Below are positions 31,819-40,171 of a stretch of DNA of 64,000 nt, in pieces. The notes beneath the pieces were generated by a model. It was not told the origin of the DNA and did not search any database. It saw only the letters and a program-made list of their open reading frames with translations. Every line of letters begins with the position of its first letter. The stretch's first letter is position 1. Origin of the DNA: Mycolicibacterium sp. S2-37 (GTDB lineage: Bacteria > Actinomycetota > Actinomycetes > Mycobacteriales > Mycobacteriaceae); the NCBI RefSeq assembly GCF_017352375.1, contig NZ_JAFEVR010000012.1:271297-335296 (forward strand). Reading direction: 5' to 3'. The translations under genes were made by a program, and so were the position numbers.

Positions 31819-33165
31819 TCACGCGTGGCGGTGCCGGGGCCGAGCCGTTCTGAGGATCCGAAGCAGCAGGGCCGGGTCCCGCAGTCGGTCCGGCGGGTCG
31901 ATGAGACCGCGGACGCGCAGAATGCGCTCCGTCACCGCGATGTCGGTGGTCGCGGCCTGAAGGGCCGCGCGTTGCATCCAGGTCTCGAACCGCTGTCGCC
32001 AGGTGCGCGTCGCCTCGGGGGACGGCGGTCGATCGTTGGCCCGGTTCACCGCCCATACCGGCCCAATCTGGCGGGCGGCTGCGGCATAGAAGCGCCGCGG
32101 CAGATCGACACCGCCATCGCGCAGGCAGTGACGCAGCTCGAGCGCCTGCAGGGCGGCCATCGTCATGCCCTGGCCGTACAACGGGTTGAACTGACACAGG
32201 GCGTCGCCCAGCACGATCAGACCGGCGGGATGGCGGGGCACCCGGTCGTAGCGTCGCCACACGGCGGAGGTGGTGCGGGCGACGGATATCGCGCCGAGGG
32301 GTTCGCCCTTCCGCAGCCCGGCGGCGATCCTCTCCGGCAGGAGGCGCCCCGCCACATCGAGCATCTCATCGACGTCACGTGGCGGGCCGCCGACCGCGGT
32401 GGGGCAGGCGATGGCCAGCATCCACGTGTCGTGCTCGTAGGCCACGAGTAACGCACCGTGTGCCTTCACGCCCTCGTTGACGAACGCGAGCCGGTCGGCG
32501 ATACACCCGGCGGGGACCCGCATCAGCTGACTGGAGTATCCCAGCACGGACGGCACCCGTTCCTCGGGAGGAGTTCCGAAGCCGTTGCTGGTCAACACAT
32601 TTGCGGAATGCCCGGCACGCCCCGTCGCGTCGATCACGAGCTCGGCTGGTAGCAGCGTCTCGTTGCCGTTGCGGCGGTTCACAACTCGCGCTCCGGTGAC
32701 CGAGCCGTCGCTCAGCACGGCGCCGAGCGCGTCGTGCTCGTCGAGAATCGTCACGTTGTCGAGCGCGCCGACCCGTCGACGCAAGTGGAACTCCATGAAC
32801 GGGCGACTGGCCTGATATGCGGCCAGCGCCGCGGGGTCGGTCAGCCGGCCGGCGGGCGTCAGCTCGTAGCCGAACACGCGGACGTACGTCCGAGAGAGGT
32901 CGCCGCCGTCGTCGACAACGGCTCCGGCAGCATCGAGTTCGGCCAGGAGGCCGGGAAACATCTCACCGATCACCTGGACGCCCCGGCTGAGGAACTGGTG
33001 CAGATGGCGTCCCTGCGGCACTCCTTTGCGCTGCTCGGGATGATCGGGCAGGGCGTCACGTTCCACCACGATGACCGAGCCGTAGCGCTCTGACAGCACC
33101 CGGGCAGCCAACAAACCGGCTATCCCTGCGCCCAGAACCACGGCCCGCGAACCTGATTCGGCCAC
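31819..33165 (-). CDS. FAD-dependent oxidoreductase (aromatic hydroxylase/geranylgeranyl-reductase-like)
   Basis: A 448-residue flavoprotein. The N-terminal dinucleotide motif is 'AVVLGAGIAGLLAARVLSERY', with 'VVERDALPDHPEQRKGVPQGRHLHQFL' typical of a mycobacterial monooxygenase-like group. The second FAD motif 'LIVLGDALCQFNPLYGQGMTMAALQALEL' (GD motif) is clear. It probably oxidises or reduces a lipid or polyketide; the substrate is unknown. GTG 33165 follows GGAGGGG. Its upstream region contains the AT-rich patch at 33228-33268. Confidence 0.82.
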   Translation of the reverse strand: MAESGSRAVVLGAGIAGLLAARVLSERYGSVIVVERDALPDHPEQRKGVPQGRHLHQFLSRGVQVIGEMFPGLLAELDAAGAVVDDGGDLSRTYVRVFGYELTPAGRLTDPAALAAYQASRPFMEFHLRRRVGALDNVTILDEHDALGAVLSDGSVTGARVVNRRNGNETLLPAELVIDATGRAGHSANVLTSNGFGTPPEERVPSVLGYSSQLMRVPAGCIADRLAFVNEGVKAHGALLVAYEHDTWMLAIACPTAVGGPPRDVDEMLDVAGRLLPERIAAGLRKGEPLGAISVARTTSAVWRRYDRVPRHPAGLIVLGDALCQFNPLYGQGMTMAALQALELRHCLRDGGVDLPRRFYAAAARQIGPVWAVNRANDRPPSPEATRTWRQRFETWMQRAALQAATTDIAVTERILRVRGLIDPPDRLRDPALLLRILRTARPRHRHA

Positions 33166-33286
33166 CCGGCCCCCTCCGCTCCGAGCGCGGACGCCGTCGG
33201 ACCGCACAGGAGAACTGAGCGTATCCCGAATTTAAGAAAAATAAGGGCAAATTGTGGAAACAATAAGGCTTGTCTTTCGACGGCGC

Positions 33287-34135
33287 CTAGACCAGCGCGG
33301 CGAGCTTTCCGGCCAGCCGCTCCACATACGCGGCGACGTCGGCCTCTGACTTGTCCGGCAGGCCGAACAGCACCTCGGTCACCCCGAGCTCACGCCAGTG
33401 CGCCAGCTTGTCGGCATCGGGCTTGAAGTCCAGCGCGACGATCTGCGGTGCGCCGTCGCGGCCTGCAGCCGCCCACGTGTCCTGCAGCAGCTTCACCGGC
33501 TCGTCGATGTCGAAGTCGCGCGGGGTGGTGATCCAGCCGTCGGCCGACCGCGCGATCCACTTGAAGTTCTTTTCGGTACCCGCGGCGCCGACGAGTACCG
33601 GGATGTGGGACTGCACCGGTTTGGGCCACGCCCAGCTCGGCCCGAAGTTGACGAATTCGCCCTCGTAGGACGCCTCCTCTTCGGTCCACAGCGCGCGCAT
33701 CGCCTCCAGGTACTCGCGCAGCATGGTCCGCCGCCGCCCGGGCGGGACGTTGTGGTCGGCGAGTTCGTCGGTGTTCCAGCCGAATCCGACACCGAGACTC
33801 ACCCGGCCGCCGGAGAGGTGGTCGAGCGTTGCGATCGACTTGGCCAGCGTGATCGGATCATGCTCGACCGGCAGCGCCACCGCCGTCGACAGGCGCACCC
33901 GTGAGGTCACCGCGCACGCGGTGCCCAGTGAGACCCACGGGTCGAGGGTGCGCATGTACCGGTCGTCGGGCAGCGTCTCGTCGCCCGTGGTCGGATGCGC
34001 CGCCTCCCGCTTGATCGGGATGTGGGTGTGCTCAGGCACGTAGAAAGTCCGGAAGCCGTGGTCGTCGGCCAGTTTGGCGGCCGTGGCCGGGGCGATGCCG
34101 CGGTCGCTGGTGAAAAGCACGAGCCCGTAGTCCAT
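33287..34135 (-). CDS. LLM-class F420-dependent oxidoreductase (Rv0953c-like)
   Basis: A 282-residue luciferase-like enzyme. 'YVPEHTHIPIKREAAHPTTG', 'HDPITLAKSIATLDHLSGGRVSLGVGFGW' and 'IPVLVGAAGTEKNFKWIARSADGW' are classic for the F420-binding subfamily. Gene order after sucCD matches Rv0953c. A KstR-like site lies only 10 bases upstream of the ATG, so repressor binding would cover the start of a short-leader message. Divergent from sfnG. Confidence 0.87.
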   Translation of the reverse strand: MDYGLVLFTSDRGIAPATAAKLADDHGFRTFYVPEHTHIPIKREAAHPTTGDETLPDDRYMRTLDPWVSLGTACAVTSRVRLSTAVALPVEHDPITLAKSIATLDHLSGGRVSLGVGFGWNTDELADHNVPPGRRRTMLREYLEAMRALWTEEEASYEGEFVNFGPSWAWPKPVQSHIPVLVGAAGTEKNFKWIARSADGWITTPRDFDIDEPVKLLQDTWAAAGRDGAPQIVALDFKPDADKLAHWRELGVTEVLFGLPDKSEADVAAYVERLAGKLAALV

Positions 34136-34144
34136 GGCGAGAAT

Positions 34145-34158
34145 TAGAACGTGTTTCA
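34145..34158. promoter_or_regulatory. KstR-like operator 3
   Basis: TAGAACGTGTTTCA fits TnnAACnnGTTnnA at all fixed bases, although its outer arms are imperfect. It lies immediately upstream of the LLM gene ending at 34135, within the 175-base region shared with sfnG. Nothing else recognisable is in that gap. Confidence 0.6.
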
Positions 34159-34310
34159 GTCGCCGAGCGCAAGGCGTCGCGCTGGTGAGCCGGGGGAGCG
34201 CGGCGCAAACCTAGACGCGGGCGGACGCGCGAGAAATGCGACGACCTCCCTTTCATTCCCTCAGATCGTTAATCGTGACCGGCGCCGCCGCGGTTGCTGT
34301 GATGAGGTTC

Positions 34311-35441
34311 ATGACGACCGAACGGATCGCAGAGAACGTCAAGTTCGCCTACTGGGTGCCCAACGTCAGCGGCGGTCTGGTCACCAGCGACATCGAACAG
34401 CGGACCGACTGGAACTACGACTACAACCGCAGACTCGCGCAGACCGCCGAGAACAACGGCTTCGAGTACGCGTTGAGCCAGGTCCGCTACGAGGCCAGCT
34501 ACGGCGCCGAATTCCAGCACGAGTCGACCAGTTTCTCCCTGGCGCTCCTGCTGGCCACCGAACGCCTCAAGGTGATCGCCGCCGTCCACCCGGGCCTGTG
34601 GCAGCCCGGCGTGCTGGCCAAGCTCGGCGCCACCGCCGACCAGCTCTCCGGTGGCCGGTTCGCCGTCAACGTGGTGTCCGGCTGGTTCAAGGACGAGTTC
34701 ACCCACCTCGGTGAGCCGTGGCTCGAACACGACGAGCGCTACCGGCGCAGCGCGGAGTTCCTGCAGGTGCTTCGCAAGATCTGGACCGAGGACGACGTGG
34801 ACTTCCGCGGCGACTTCTACCGCATTCACGACTTCACGCTGAAACCCAAGCCGGTCAACACGCCTGACCGGCCCAACCCGGAGATCTTCCAGGGCGGCAA
34901 CTCGACGGCCGCCCGCCGCAACGGCGGCCGCTACGCCGACTGGTACTTCTCCAACGGCAAGGACTTCGAGGGCGTCACCGAGCAGATCGTCGACGTCCGG
35001 GACCACGCCCGCGCGGTCGACCGCGAGGTGCGCTTCGGGCTCAACGGCTTCATCATCGCCAGGGACACCGAGAAAGAGGCGAAGGAAGTTCTGCGCGAGA
35101 TCATCGCCAAGGCCAACCGGCCCGCCGTCGAAGGATTCCGCGACGCCGTGCAGCAGGCCGGCAACTCCACCGGTGACAAGAAGGGCATGTGGGCGGACTC
35201 CTCGTTCGAGGACCTGGTGCAGTACAACGACGGTTTCCGGACCCAGCTGATCGGCACGCCCGAACAGATCGCCGAACGCATCGCGGCCTACCGCAAGCGC
35301 GGCGTCGACCTGATTCTCGGCGGCTTTCTGCATTTCCAGGAGGAGATCGAGTACTTCGGGTCCCGGGTGCTGCCGCTGGTGCGCGAGATCGAGGCCGCCG
35401 AGCGGGCGACCGCGGACGCGCCGGTGCTCGTCGGCGCGTAG
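34311..35441 (+). CDS. sfnG: Dimethyl sulfone monooxygenase SfnG-like (FMNH2-dependent, LLM)
   Basis: A 376-residue luciferase-family monooxygenase. 'KFAYWVPNVSGGLVTSDIEQRTDW' and 'VVSGWFKDEFTHLGEPWLEHDERYRRS' are the hallmarks of SfnG, which converts dimethyl sulfone to methanesulfinate using reduced flavin to obtain sulfur. 'EIFQGGNSTAARRNGGRYADWYF' is the flavin-phosphate region. No flavin reductase gene is adjacent. ATG 34311 chosen; ATG 34302 is in frame. No riboswitch was recognised upstream. Confidence 0.85.
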   Translation: MTTERIAENVKFAYWVPNVSGGLVTSDIEQRTDWNYDYNRRLAQTAENNGFEYALSQVRYEASYGAEFQHESTSFSLALLLATERLKVIAAVHPGLWQPGVLAKLGATADQLSGGRFAVNVVSGWFKDEFTHLGEPWLEHDERYRRSAEFLQVLRKIWTEDDVDFRGDFYRIHDFTLKPKPVNTPDRPNPEIFQGGNSTAARRNGGRYADWYFSNGKDFEGVTEQIVDVRDHARAVDREVRFGLNGFIIARDTEKEAKEVLREIIAKANRPAVEGFRDAVQQAGNSTGDKKGMWADSSFEDLVQYNDGFRTQLIGTPEQIAERIAAYRKRGVDLILGGFLHFQEEIEYFGSRVLPLVREIEAAERATADAPVLVGA

Positions 35442-35592
35442 GGCAACGCCTCGCGGAGTTTGCCGCTACCCGCCTGTGCGTCGCCGGCCTGCGTCGGGCG
35501 TGCGATAGCGTGGGTGGTCGCCTCGCTCAGGCGGTCCGCGCACACCTCACGTGTGCCCACGTCCGACGCCCGAAACAGCACAGGAGAGGTTC

Positions 35593-36471
35593 ATGACCTA
35601 CTCACCCGGCAGTCCCGGCTATCCGCCGGCCAATCAGCCGACCACCAATTTCTCTGCGCCTACCCAGCATTTCGGCAAGCCCGACGCCGTTCCCGGCGCC
35701 GAAGGGCCGAGCAAGCTGCCCGCCTACCTGTTGATCGCCGCCGCGGTCCTCGGCCTGCTGATCTATCTGGTGAACTTCGGCCCCATCTTCGAGGTCACCA
35801 CGCCCAACATCCTCGGCCAGGGCGGCACCACCAGCGGCTCCACGCTCGGCATCGGCATCGCTGTCGTCGCCGCTCTGCTCGCCGGATTGCTGGCGGCGGT
35901 GAGCTTGCTGCCCAAGCAGCGCAATTACGTCGCCGTCGTCGCAGCGGTCTCCGTGCTGAGCTTCCTGCTGGTGATCGCCGAACTGGTGCAGAAGCCGTCC
36001 GAGGCCTCGATCGGCTGGGCGCTCTACGTGCTGATCGTGTTGTCGCTGCTGCAGGCCGGTGCGTCGGTCGCGTCCCTGCTCTACGACGCCGGCATCCTCA
36101 ACGCGCCCACGCCGCGGCCCAAGTACGACCAGCAACAGCAGCAGTACGGCCAGTACGGCGGCCCCTCGACCTACTACGGCCAGCCGCCCAGCCAGCCCCA
36201 CCAGCCGCAGCACCATCTCGGCCAGCAGGGCGGTCAGCAGCATCAGCCGGCATCCCAGCAGCGGCCCGGGTACCCGTCGCAGTACGGCGGCTACCCCGGT
36301 GGTCCCAACACCGGCGGGTTCCCTGCCGGCGGTCAGCAGGGCGGTCCGCCCACCCCGCCCACCGGCTTCCCCACCTACGGGCAGCCGCAGCAGCCGGGAT
36401 CCGGTCAGAGCACGCAGTCCCAGCAGCCGCAGTCATCGTCGCAACAGTCCCCGCCGACCACCCCGTCGTAA
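35593..36471 (+). CDS. DUF5336 membrane protein, 34-kDa antigen homologue (Rv0954-like)
   Basis: A 292-residue protein with a short polar N-terminus, four membrane helices (about residues 42-165, starting 'LPAYLLIAAAVLGLLIYLVNF') and a long low-complexity tail rich in Gln, Pro, Gly and Tyr. The tail is like that of other mycobacterial divisome and wall proteins. Rv0954 has been linked to the cell-division complex. AGGAGAGG precedes ATG 35593. The adjacent downstream gene is the cell-division factor perM. Confidence 0.88.
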   Translation: MTYSPGSPGYPPANQPTTNFSAPTQHFGKPDAVPGAEGPSKLPAYLLIAAAVLGLLIYLVNFGPIFEVTTPNILGQGGTTSGSTLGIGIAVVAALLAGLLAAVSLLPKQRNYVAVVAAVSVLSFLLVIAELVQKPSEASIGWALYVLIVLSLLQAGASVASLLYDAGILNAPTPRPKYDQQQQQYGQYGGPSTYYGQPPSQPHQPQHHLGQQGGQQHQPASQQRPGYPSQYGGYPGGPNTGGFPAGGQQGGPPTPPTGFPTYGQPQQPGSGQSTQSQQPQSSSQQSPPTTPS

Positions 36472-36528
36472 GCTGACGCGCGCGTGCGTGGCCAACGCGC
36501 ACGCCAGCCTGCGCGAGGGGGCCAGCTA

Positions 36529-37944
36529 GTGGATCGGCCAGTCGGCACGCGCCAAGCGCGTGAGCTGCTGCGGGTCGCCTTCGGGCCGTCCGTCGTCGCG
36601 CTGGTCGTCATCGCCGCGGTGACGCTGCTGCAGCTGCTCATCGCCAACAGCGATATGACCGGTGCGTTCGGCGCCATCGCGAGCATGTGGCTGGGAGTGC
36701 ACCAGGTGCCGATCTCGATCGGTGGCCGCGAACTGGGCGTCATGCCGCTGCTGCCGGTGCTGCTGATGGTGTGGGGCACCGCGCGGACGACGGCGGCCGC
36801 GACACCACCGCGCGGTTCGTGGTTCGTCACCCGCTGGGTGGTGGCCTCCGCGCTGGGCGGCCCGCTGCTGATCGCCGCGATCGCCCTGGCGGTGATCCAC
36901 GATGCGGCCTCGGTCCTCACCGAGCTGCAGACGCCCTCGGCGCTGCGGGCGTTCGGCGGGGTGCTGGCCGTGCACGCGATCGGCGCCGTGTTCGGGGTGG
37001 GGTCGCGGATCGGCAGGAACCTGGTACGCACGACGTTCTTGCCGAACTGGCTGCCCGACGCGTTGCGCGCGGCGGCCGCAGGCGTGCTCGCGCTGGCCGG
37101 GCTCTCCGGCCTGGTCACCGCCGGTTCGCTGGTCGTGCACTGGTCGACGATGCACGAGCTGTTCGGCATCACCGAATCGGCGTTCGGGCAGCTCAGTCTC
37201 ACCGTTCTGTCGTTGCTGTATCTGCCGAACGTCATCGTCGGCACAGCCGCGGTCGCGGTCGGATCCAGTGCGCACATCGGCCTGGCCACGTTCAGCTCGT
37301 TCACCGTCCTGGGCGGTGACGTACCTGCGGTGCCCGTCCTCGCCGCGATGCCGACGCCGCCACTCGGGCCGGTGTGGGTGGCGCTGCTCATCGTCGCGGC
37401 CGCCGCCGCGGTCGCGCTCGGCCAGCAGGTGTCACGGCGCCCCGCGCCGCTCACCGTCGCCGCCCTGAAGCTGGTGGTGGCCTCGGCGCTCGCCGCCGCC
37501 ACGATGGCACTGCTCGGGGAGGCCGGCGGCGGCCGGCTCGGCAACTTCGGCTCCGTCGGAGTGGACCAGACGACGTTCGGTCCAGCGGTGTTCCTGTGGT
37601 TCTTCGTCATCGGCGGGCTCACCGTCGCGATGGCCGGCGGTGTCGCCCGCAGGCCCAAGCCGGTGCGGGTGGCCGAACCCGAACCCGATCCCGACCCCGA
37701 GGGCGCGCCGCAGGAGGATCCGGACCCCGTGACCGCGCCGATCCTCGACGCGGACACCGGGCCCATCCCCGACCCGGACGCCGGCCGCGACGGCGAGCCG
37801 GTGCTGCCGCCGGCCCCGACCGGCGCTCCGGCGGCCGGCATAACCCCGGACCCCGATCCGGTAGTCGATCCCGACTTCGGGCACGACCCCGAGGACCACT
37901 TCATCATCGACGCCGCCGACGAGCCGCGCCGCCAAGCCGACTAG
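36529..37944 (+). CDS. perM: Cell division membrane protein PerM (DUF6350, Rv0955-like)
   Basis: A 471-residue integral membrane protein with nine or ten helices, then an acidic, Asp/Pro-rich cytoplasmic tail of about 90 residues (repeated DPDPD motifs). PerM is required for normal division and persistence in M. tuberculosis by stabilising FtsB. I chose GTG 36529, preceded by GAGGGGG; a reading from 36484 would add 15 unlikely residues. Ten bases separate it from purN, but they probably have different roles and simply share a transcript. Confidence 0.87.
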   Translation: MDRPVGTRQARELLRVAFGPSVVALVVIAAVTLLQLLIANSDMTGAFGAIASMWLGVHQVPISIGGRELGVMPLLPVLLMVWGTARTTAAATPPRGSWFVTRWVVASALGGPLLIAAIALAVIHDAASVLTELQTPSALRAFGGVLAVHAIGAVFGVGSRIGRNLVRTTFLPNWLPDALRAAAAGVLALAGLSGLVTAGSLVVHWSTMHELFGITESAFGQLSLTVLSLLYLPNVIVGTAAVAVGSSAHIGLATFSSFTVLGGDVPAVPVLAAMPTPPLGPVWVALLIVAAAAAVALGQQVSRRPAPLTVAALKLVVASALAAATMALLGEAGGGRLGNFGSVGVDQTTFGPAVFLWFFVIGGLTVAMAGGVARRPKPVRVAEPEPDPDPEGAPQEDPDPVTAPILDADTGPIPDPDAGRDGEPVLPPAPTGAPAAGITPDPDPVVDPDFGHDPEDHFIIDAADEPRRQAD

Positions 37945-37954
37945 GCTGCTGCGC

Positions 37955-38584
37955 GTGCAGCAACCGCTTCATGTGCCCCCGAGCGCACCTGCGCGGCTGG
38001 TGGTTCTGGCATCGGGCACCGGTTCGCTGCTCGCATCGCTGTTGGACGCGGCGGTCGGCGACTATCCCGCGCGCGTGGTCGCCGTCGGAACCGACCGTCC
38101 GTGCGCGGCTCTGGACATCGCGGCCGCCGCCGGCGTGCCCTCCTACACCGTGCGCCTGGGCGATCATCCCGACCGAACCGCCTGGGACTCCGCGATCACC
38201 GCGGCCACCGATGCGCACCAGCCCGACATCGTGGTGTCGGCCGGATTCATGAAAATCCTTGGCGCGCAATTCTTGTCACGATTCCTGGGTCGTGTGGTCA
38301 ACACCCATCCGGCGCTGCTGCCCGCATTCCCCGGCGCGCACGCCGTCTCCGACTCGCTGGCCTACGGGGTGCGCGTGACCGGATGCACGGTGCACCTGGT
38401 CGATGCGGGTATGGACACCGGGCCGATCCTGGCCCAGGAGGCCGTCACCGTCGGCGACGATGACGACGAGGCGACGCTGCACGAGCGGATCAAGGTCGTC
38501 GAACGACGACTGCTGGTGGATGTCCTGGCCGCGGTGGCGACCCGCGGAGTGACCTGGACTGGACGAAAGGCGACCATAGGATGA
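37955..38584 (+). CDS. purN: Phosphoribosylglycinamide formyltransferase
   Basis: A 209-residue GAR transformylase using 10-formyl-tetrahydrofolate in purine synthesis. 'RLVVLASGTGSLLASLLDA' is the phosphate-binding start. 'VVNTHPALLPAFPGAHAV' carries the catalytic Asn/His and 'GCTVHLVDAGMDTGPILAQE' the catalytic Asp. GTG 37955. Its end overlaps purH by ATGA. Equivalent to Rv0956. Confidence 0.95.
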   Translation: MQQPLHVPPSAPARLVVLASGTGSLLASLLDAAVGDYPARVVAVGTDRPCAALDIAAAAGVPSYTVRLGDHPDRTAWDSAITAATDAHQPDIVVSAGFMKILGAQFLSRFLGRVVNTHPALLPAFPGAHAVSDSLAYGVRVTGCTVHLVDAGMDTGPILAQEAVTVGDDDDEATLHERIKVVERRLLVDVLAAVATRGVTWTGRKATIG

Positions 38585-40164
38585 GCACGATCGAAGGGCA
38601 TCCCGGAGCGAGGAAGCCGATCCGCCGCGCGCTGATCAGCGTGTACGACAAGCGCGGGTTGGCCGAACTGGCCCGCGGTCTGCACGAGGCCGGTGTCGCG
38701 ATCGTGTCGACCGGGTCCACCGCGAAAACCATTGCCGGAGCCGGTGTTCCGGTTACTCCGGTCGAGGATGTCACCAACTTCCCGGAGATCCTCGACGGGC
38801 GGGTGAAGACGCTCCATCCGCACGTGCACGCCGGCCTGCTCGCGGATCTGCGGAAGCCGGACCATGTTTCGGCGCTGGAGCGTCTCGGCGTCGCGCCGTT
38901 CGACCTGGTGGTCGCGAACCTCTATCCGTTCAGCGAGACGGTCGAATCGGGAGCGTCGGTCGACGAGTGTGTCGAGCAGATCGACATCGGTGGACCGTCG
39001 ATGGTGCGCGCGGCGGCCAAGAACCATCCCAGCGTCGCCGTCGTCGTCGACCCCCTCGGATACGACGGCGTGCTGGCCGCGGTGCGGGCCGGCGGTTTCA
39101 CCCTCGCCGAGCGAAAGATCCTGGCCTCGTTGGCGTTCCGGCACACCGCGGAATACGACGTGGCGGTCGCGACGTGGATGGGCTCGACCCTGGCTCCAGA
39201 AGAGCCGGCGCAGAAGTTGCCGGCCTGGGTGGGCGGCACCTGGCGGCGCACGGCGGTGCTGCGCTACGGGGAGAATCCCCACCAGCAGGCCGCGCTCTAC
39301 CGTGACGACACAGTCTGGCCGGGGCTGGCGCAGGCCGAACAGCTGCACGGCAAGGAGATGTCGTACAACAACTACACCGATGCCGATGCCGCATGGCGGG
39401 CGGCGTTCGACCACGAGGACATCTGCGTGGCGATCATCAAGCACGCGAACCCCTGCGGGATCGCGGTCTCCTCGGTGTCGGTGGCCGACGCGCACCGCAA
39501 GGCCCACGAATGCGATCCGCTGTCCGCGTTCGGTGGGGTGATCGCGGCCAACACCACGGTCAGTGTCGAGATGGCCGAGACCGTGGCTGACATCTTCACC
39601 GAGGTGATCATCGCGCCCGCCTACGAGCCGGGAGCGGTGGAGGTGCTGTCCCGCAAGAAGAACATCCGCATCCTGGTGGCGGCCCAGCCGCCGGCGACGG
39701 GGATCGACTTCCGTCAGATCAGCGGCGGTCTGCTGGTCCAGCAGCGCGACGCCCTCGACGCCGCCGGTGACGACTCCGCCAACTGGACGCTGGCCACCTG
39801 GGAACCGGCCGATCCGGCCACCCTCGCCGATCTGGTCTTCGCCTGGCGGGCCTGCCGCGCGGTGAAGTCCAACGCCATCGTGGTGGCTGCCGGCGGCGCG
39901 ACGGTCGGCGTCGGGATGGGTCAGGTCAACCGCGTCGACGCCGCCCGGCTGGCCGTCGCGCGCGCCGGTGATCGCGTGCGCGGTGCGGTCGCCGCCTCCG
40001 ATGCCTTCTTCCCGTTCCCCGACGGCCTGGAGACGTTGACCGACGCGGGCGTGCGGGCGGTCGTGCACCCGGGTGGATCCCTGCGCGACGACGTGGTCAC
40101 CGAGGCCGCCGCGAAGGCCGGCGTCACGCTCTACCTGACGGGCGCGCGGCACTTCGCGCACTGA
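38581..40164 (+). CDS. purH: Bifunctional AICAR transformylase / IMP cyclohydrolase
   Basis: A 527-residue enzyme for the last two steps to IMP. The N-terminal IMPCH domain shows 'RRALISVYDKRGLAELARGL' and 'VSTGSTAKTIAGAGVPVTPVEDVT'. The C-terminal AICAR formyltransferase domain shows 'KHANPCGIAVS' with the catalytic Lys-His and 'SDAFFPFPDGLETLTDAGV'. Length and order are standard. Coupled to purN by a 4-base overlap; converges on the GGDEF gene 7 bases away. Confidence 0.96.
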   Translation: MSTIEGHPGARKPIRRALISVYDKRGLAELARGLHEAGVAIVSTGSTAKTIAGAGVPVTPVEDVTNFPEILDGRVKTLHPHVHAGLLADLRKPDHVSALERLGVAPFDLVVANLYPFSETVESGASVDECVEQIDIGGPSMVRAAAKNHPSVAVVVDPLGYDGVLAAVRAGGFTLAERKILASLAFRHTAEYDVAVATWMGSTLAPEEPAQKLPAWVGGTWRRTAVLRYGENPHQQAALYRDDTVWPGLAQAEQLHGKEMSYNNYTDADAAWRAAFDHEDICVAIIKHANPCGIAVSSVSVADAHRKAHECDPLSAFGGVIAANTTVSVEMAETVADIFTEVIIAPAYEPGAVEVLSRKKNIRILVAAQPPATGIDFRQISGGLLVQQRDALDAAGDDSANWTLATWEPADPATLADLVFAWRACRAVKSNAIVVAAGGATVGVGMGQVNRVDAARLAVARAGDRVRGAVAASDAFFPFPDGLETLTDAGVRAVVHPGGSLRDDVVTEAAAKAGVTLYLTGARHFAH

Positions 40165-40171
40165 GCGGCCG

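Noticed and set aside
34136..34310. Possible sulfur riboswitch upstream of sfnG.
   Set aside because: I could not find the conserved core of SAM-I or SAM-IV elements. Only GC-rich sequence and the KstR-like site are seen.
36484..36528. Upstream extension of perM to 36484.
   Set aside because: The extra residues are unlike a protein N-terminus, and GTG 36529 has GAGGGGG at the right distance.
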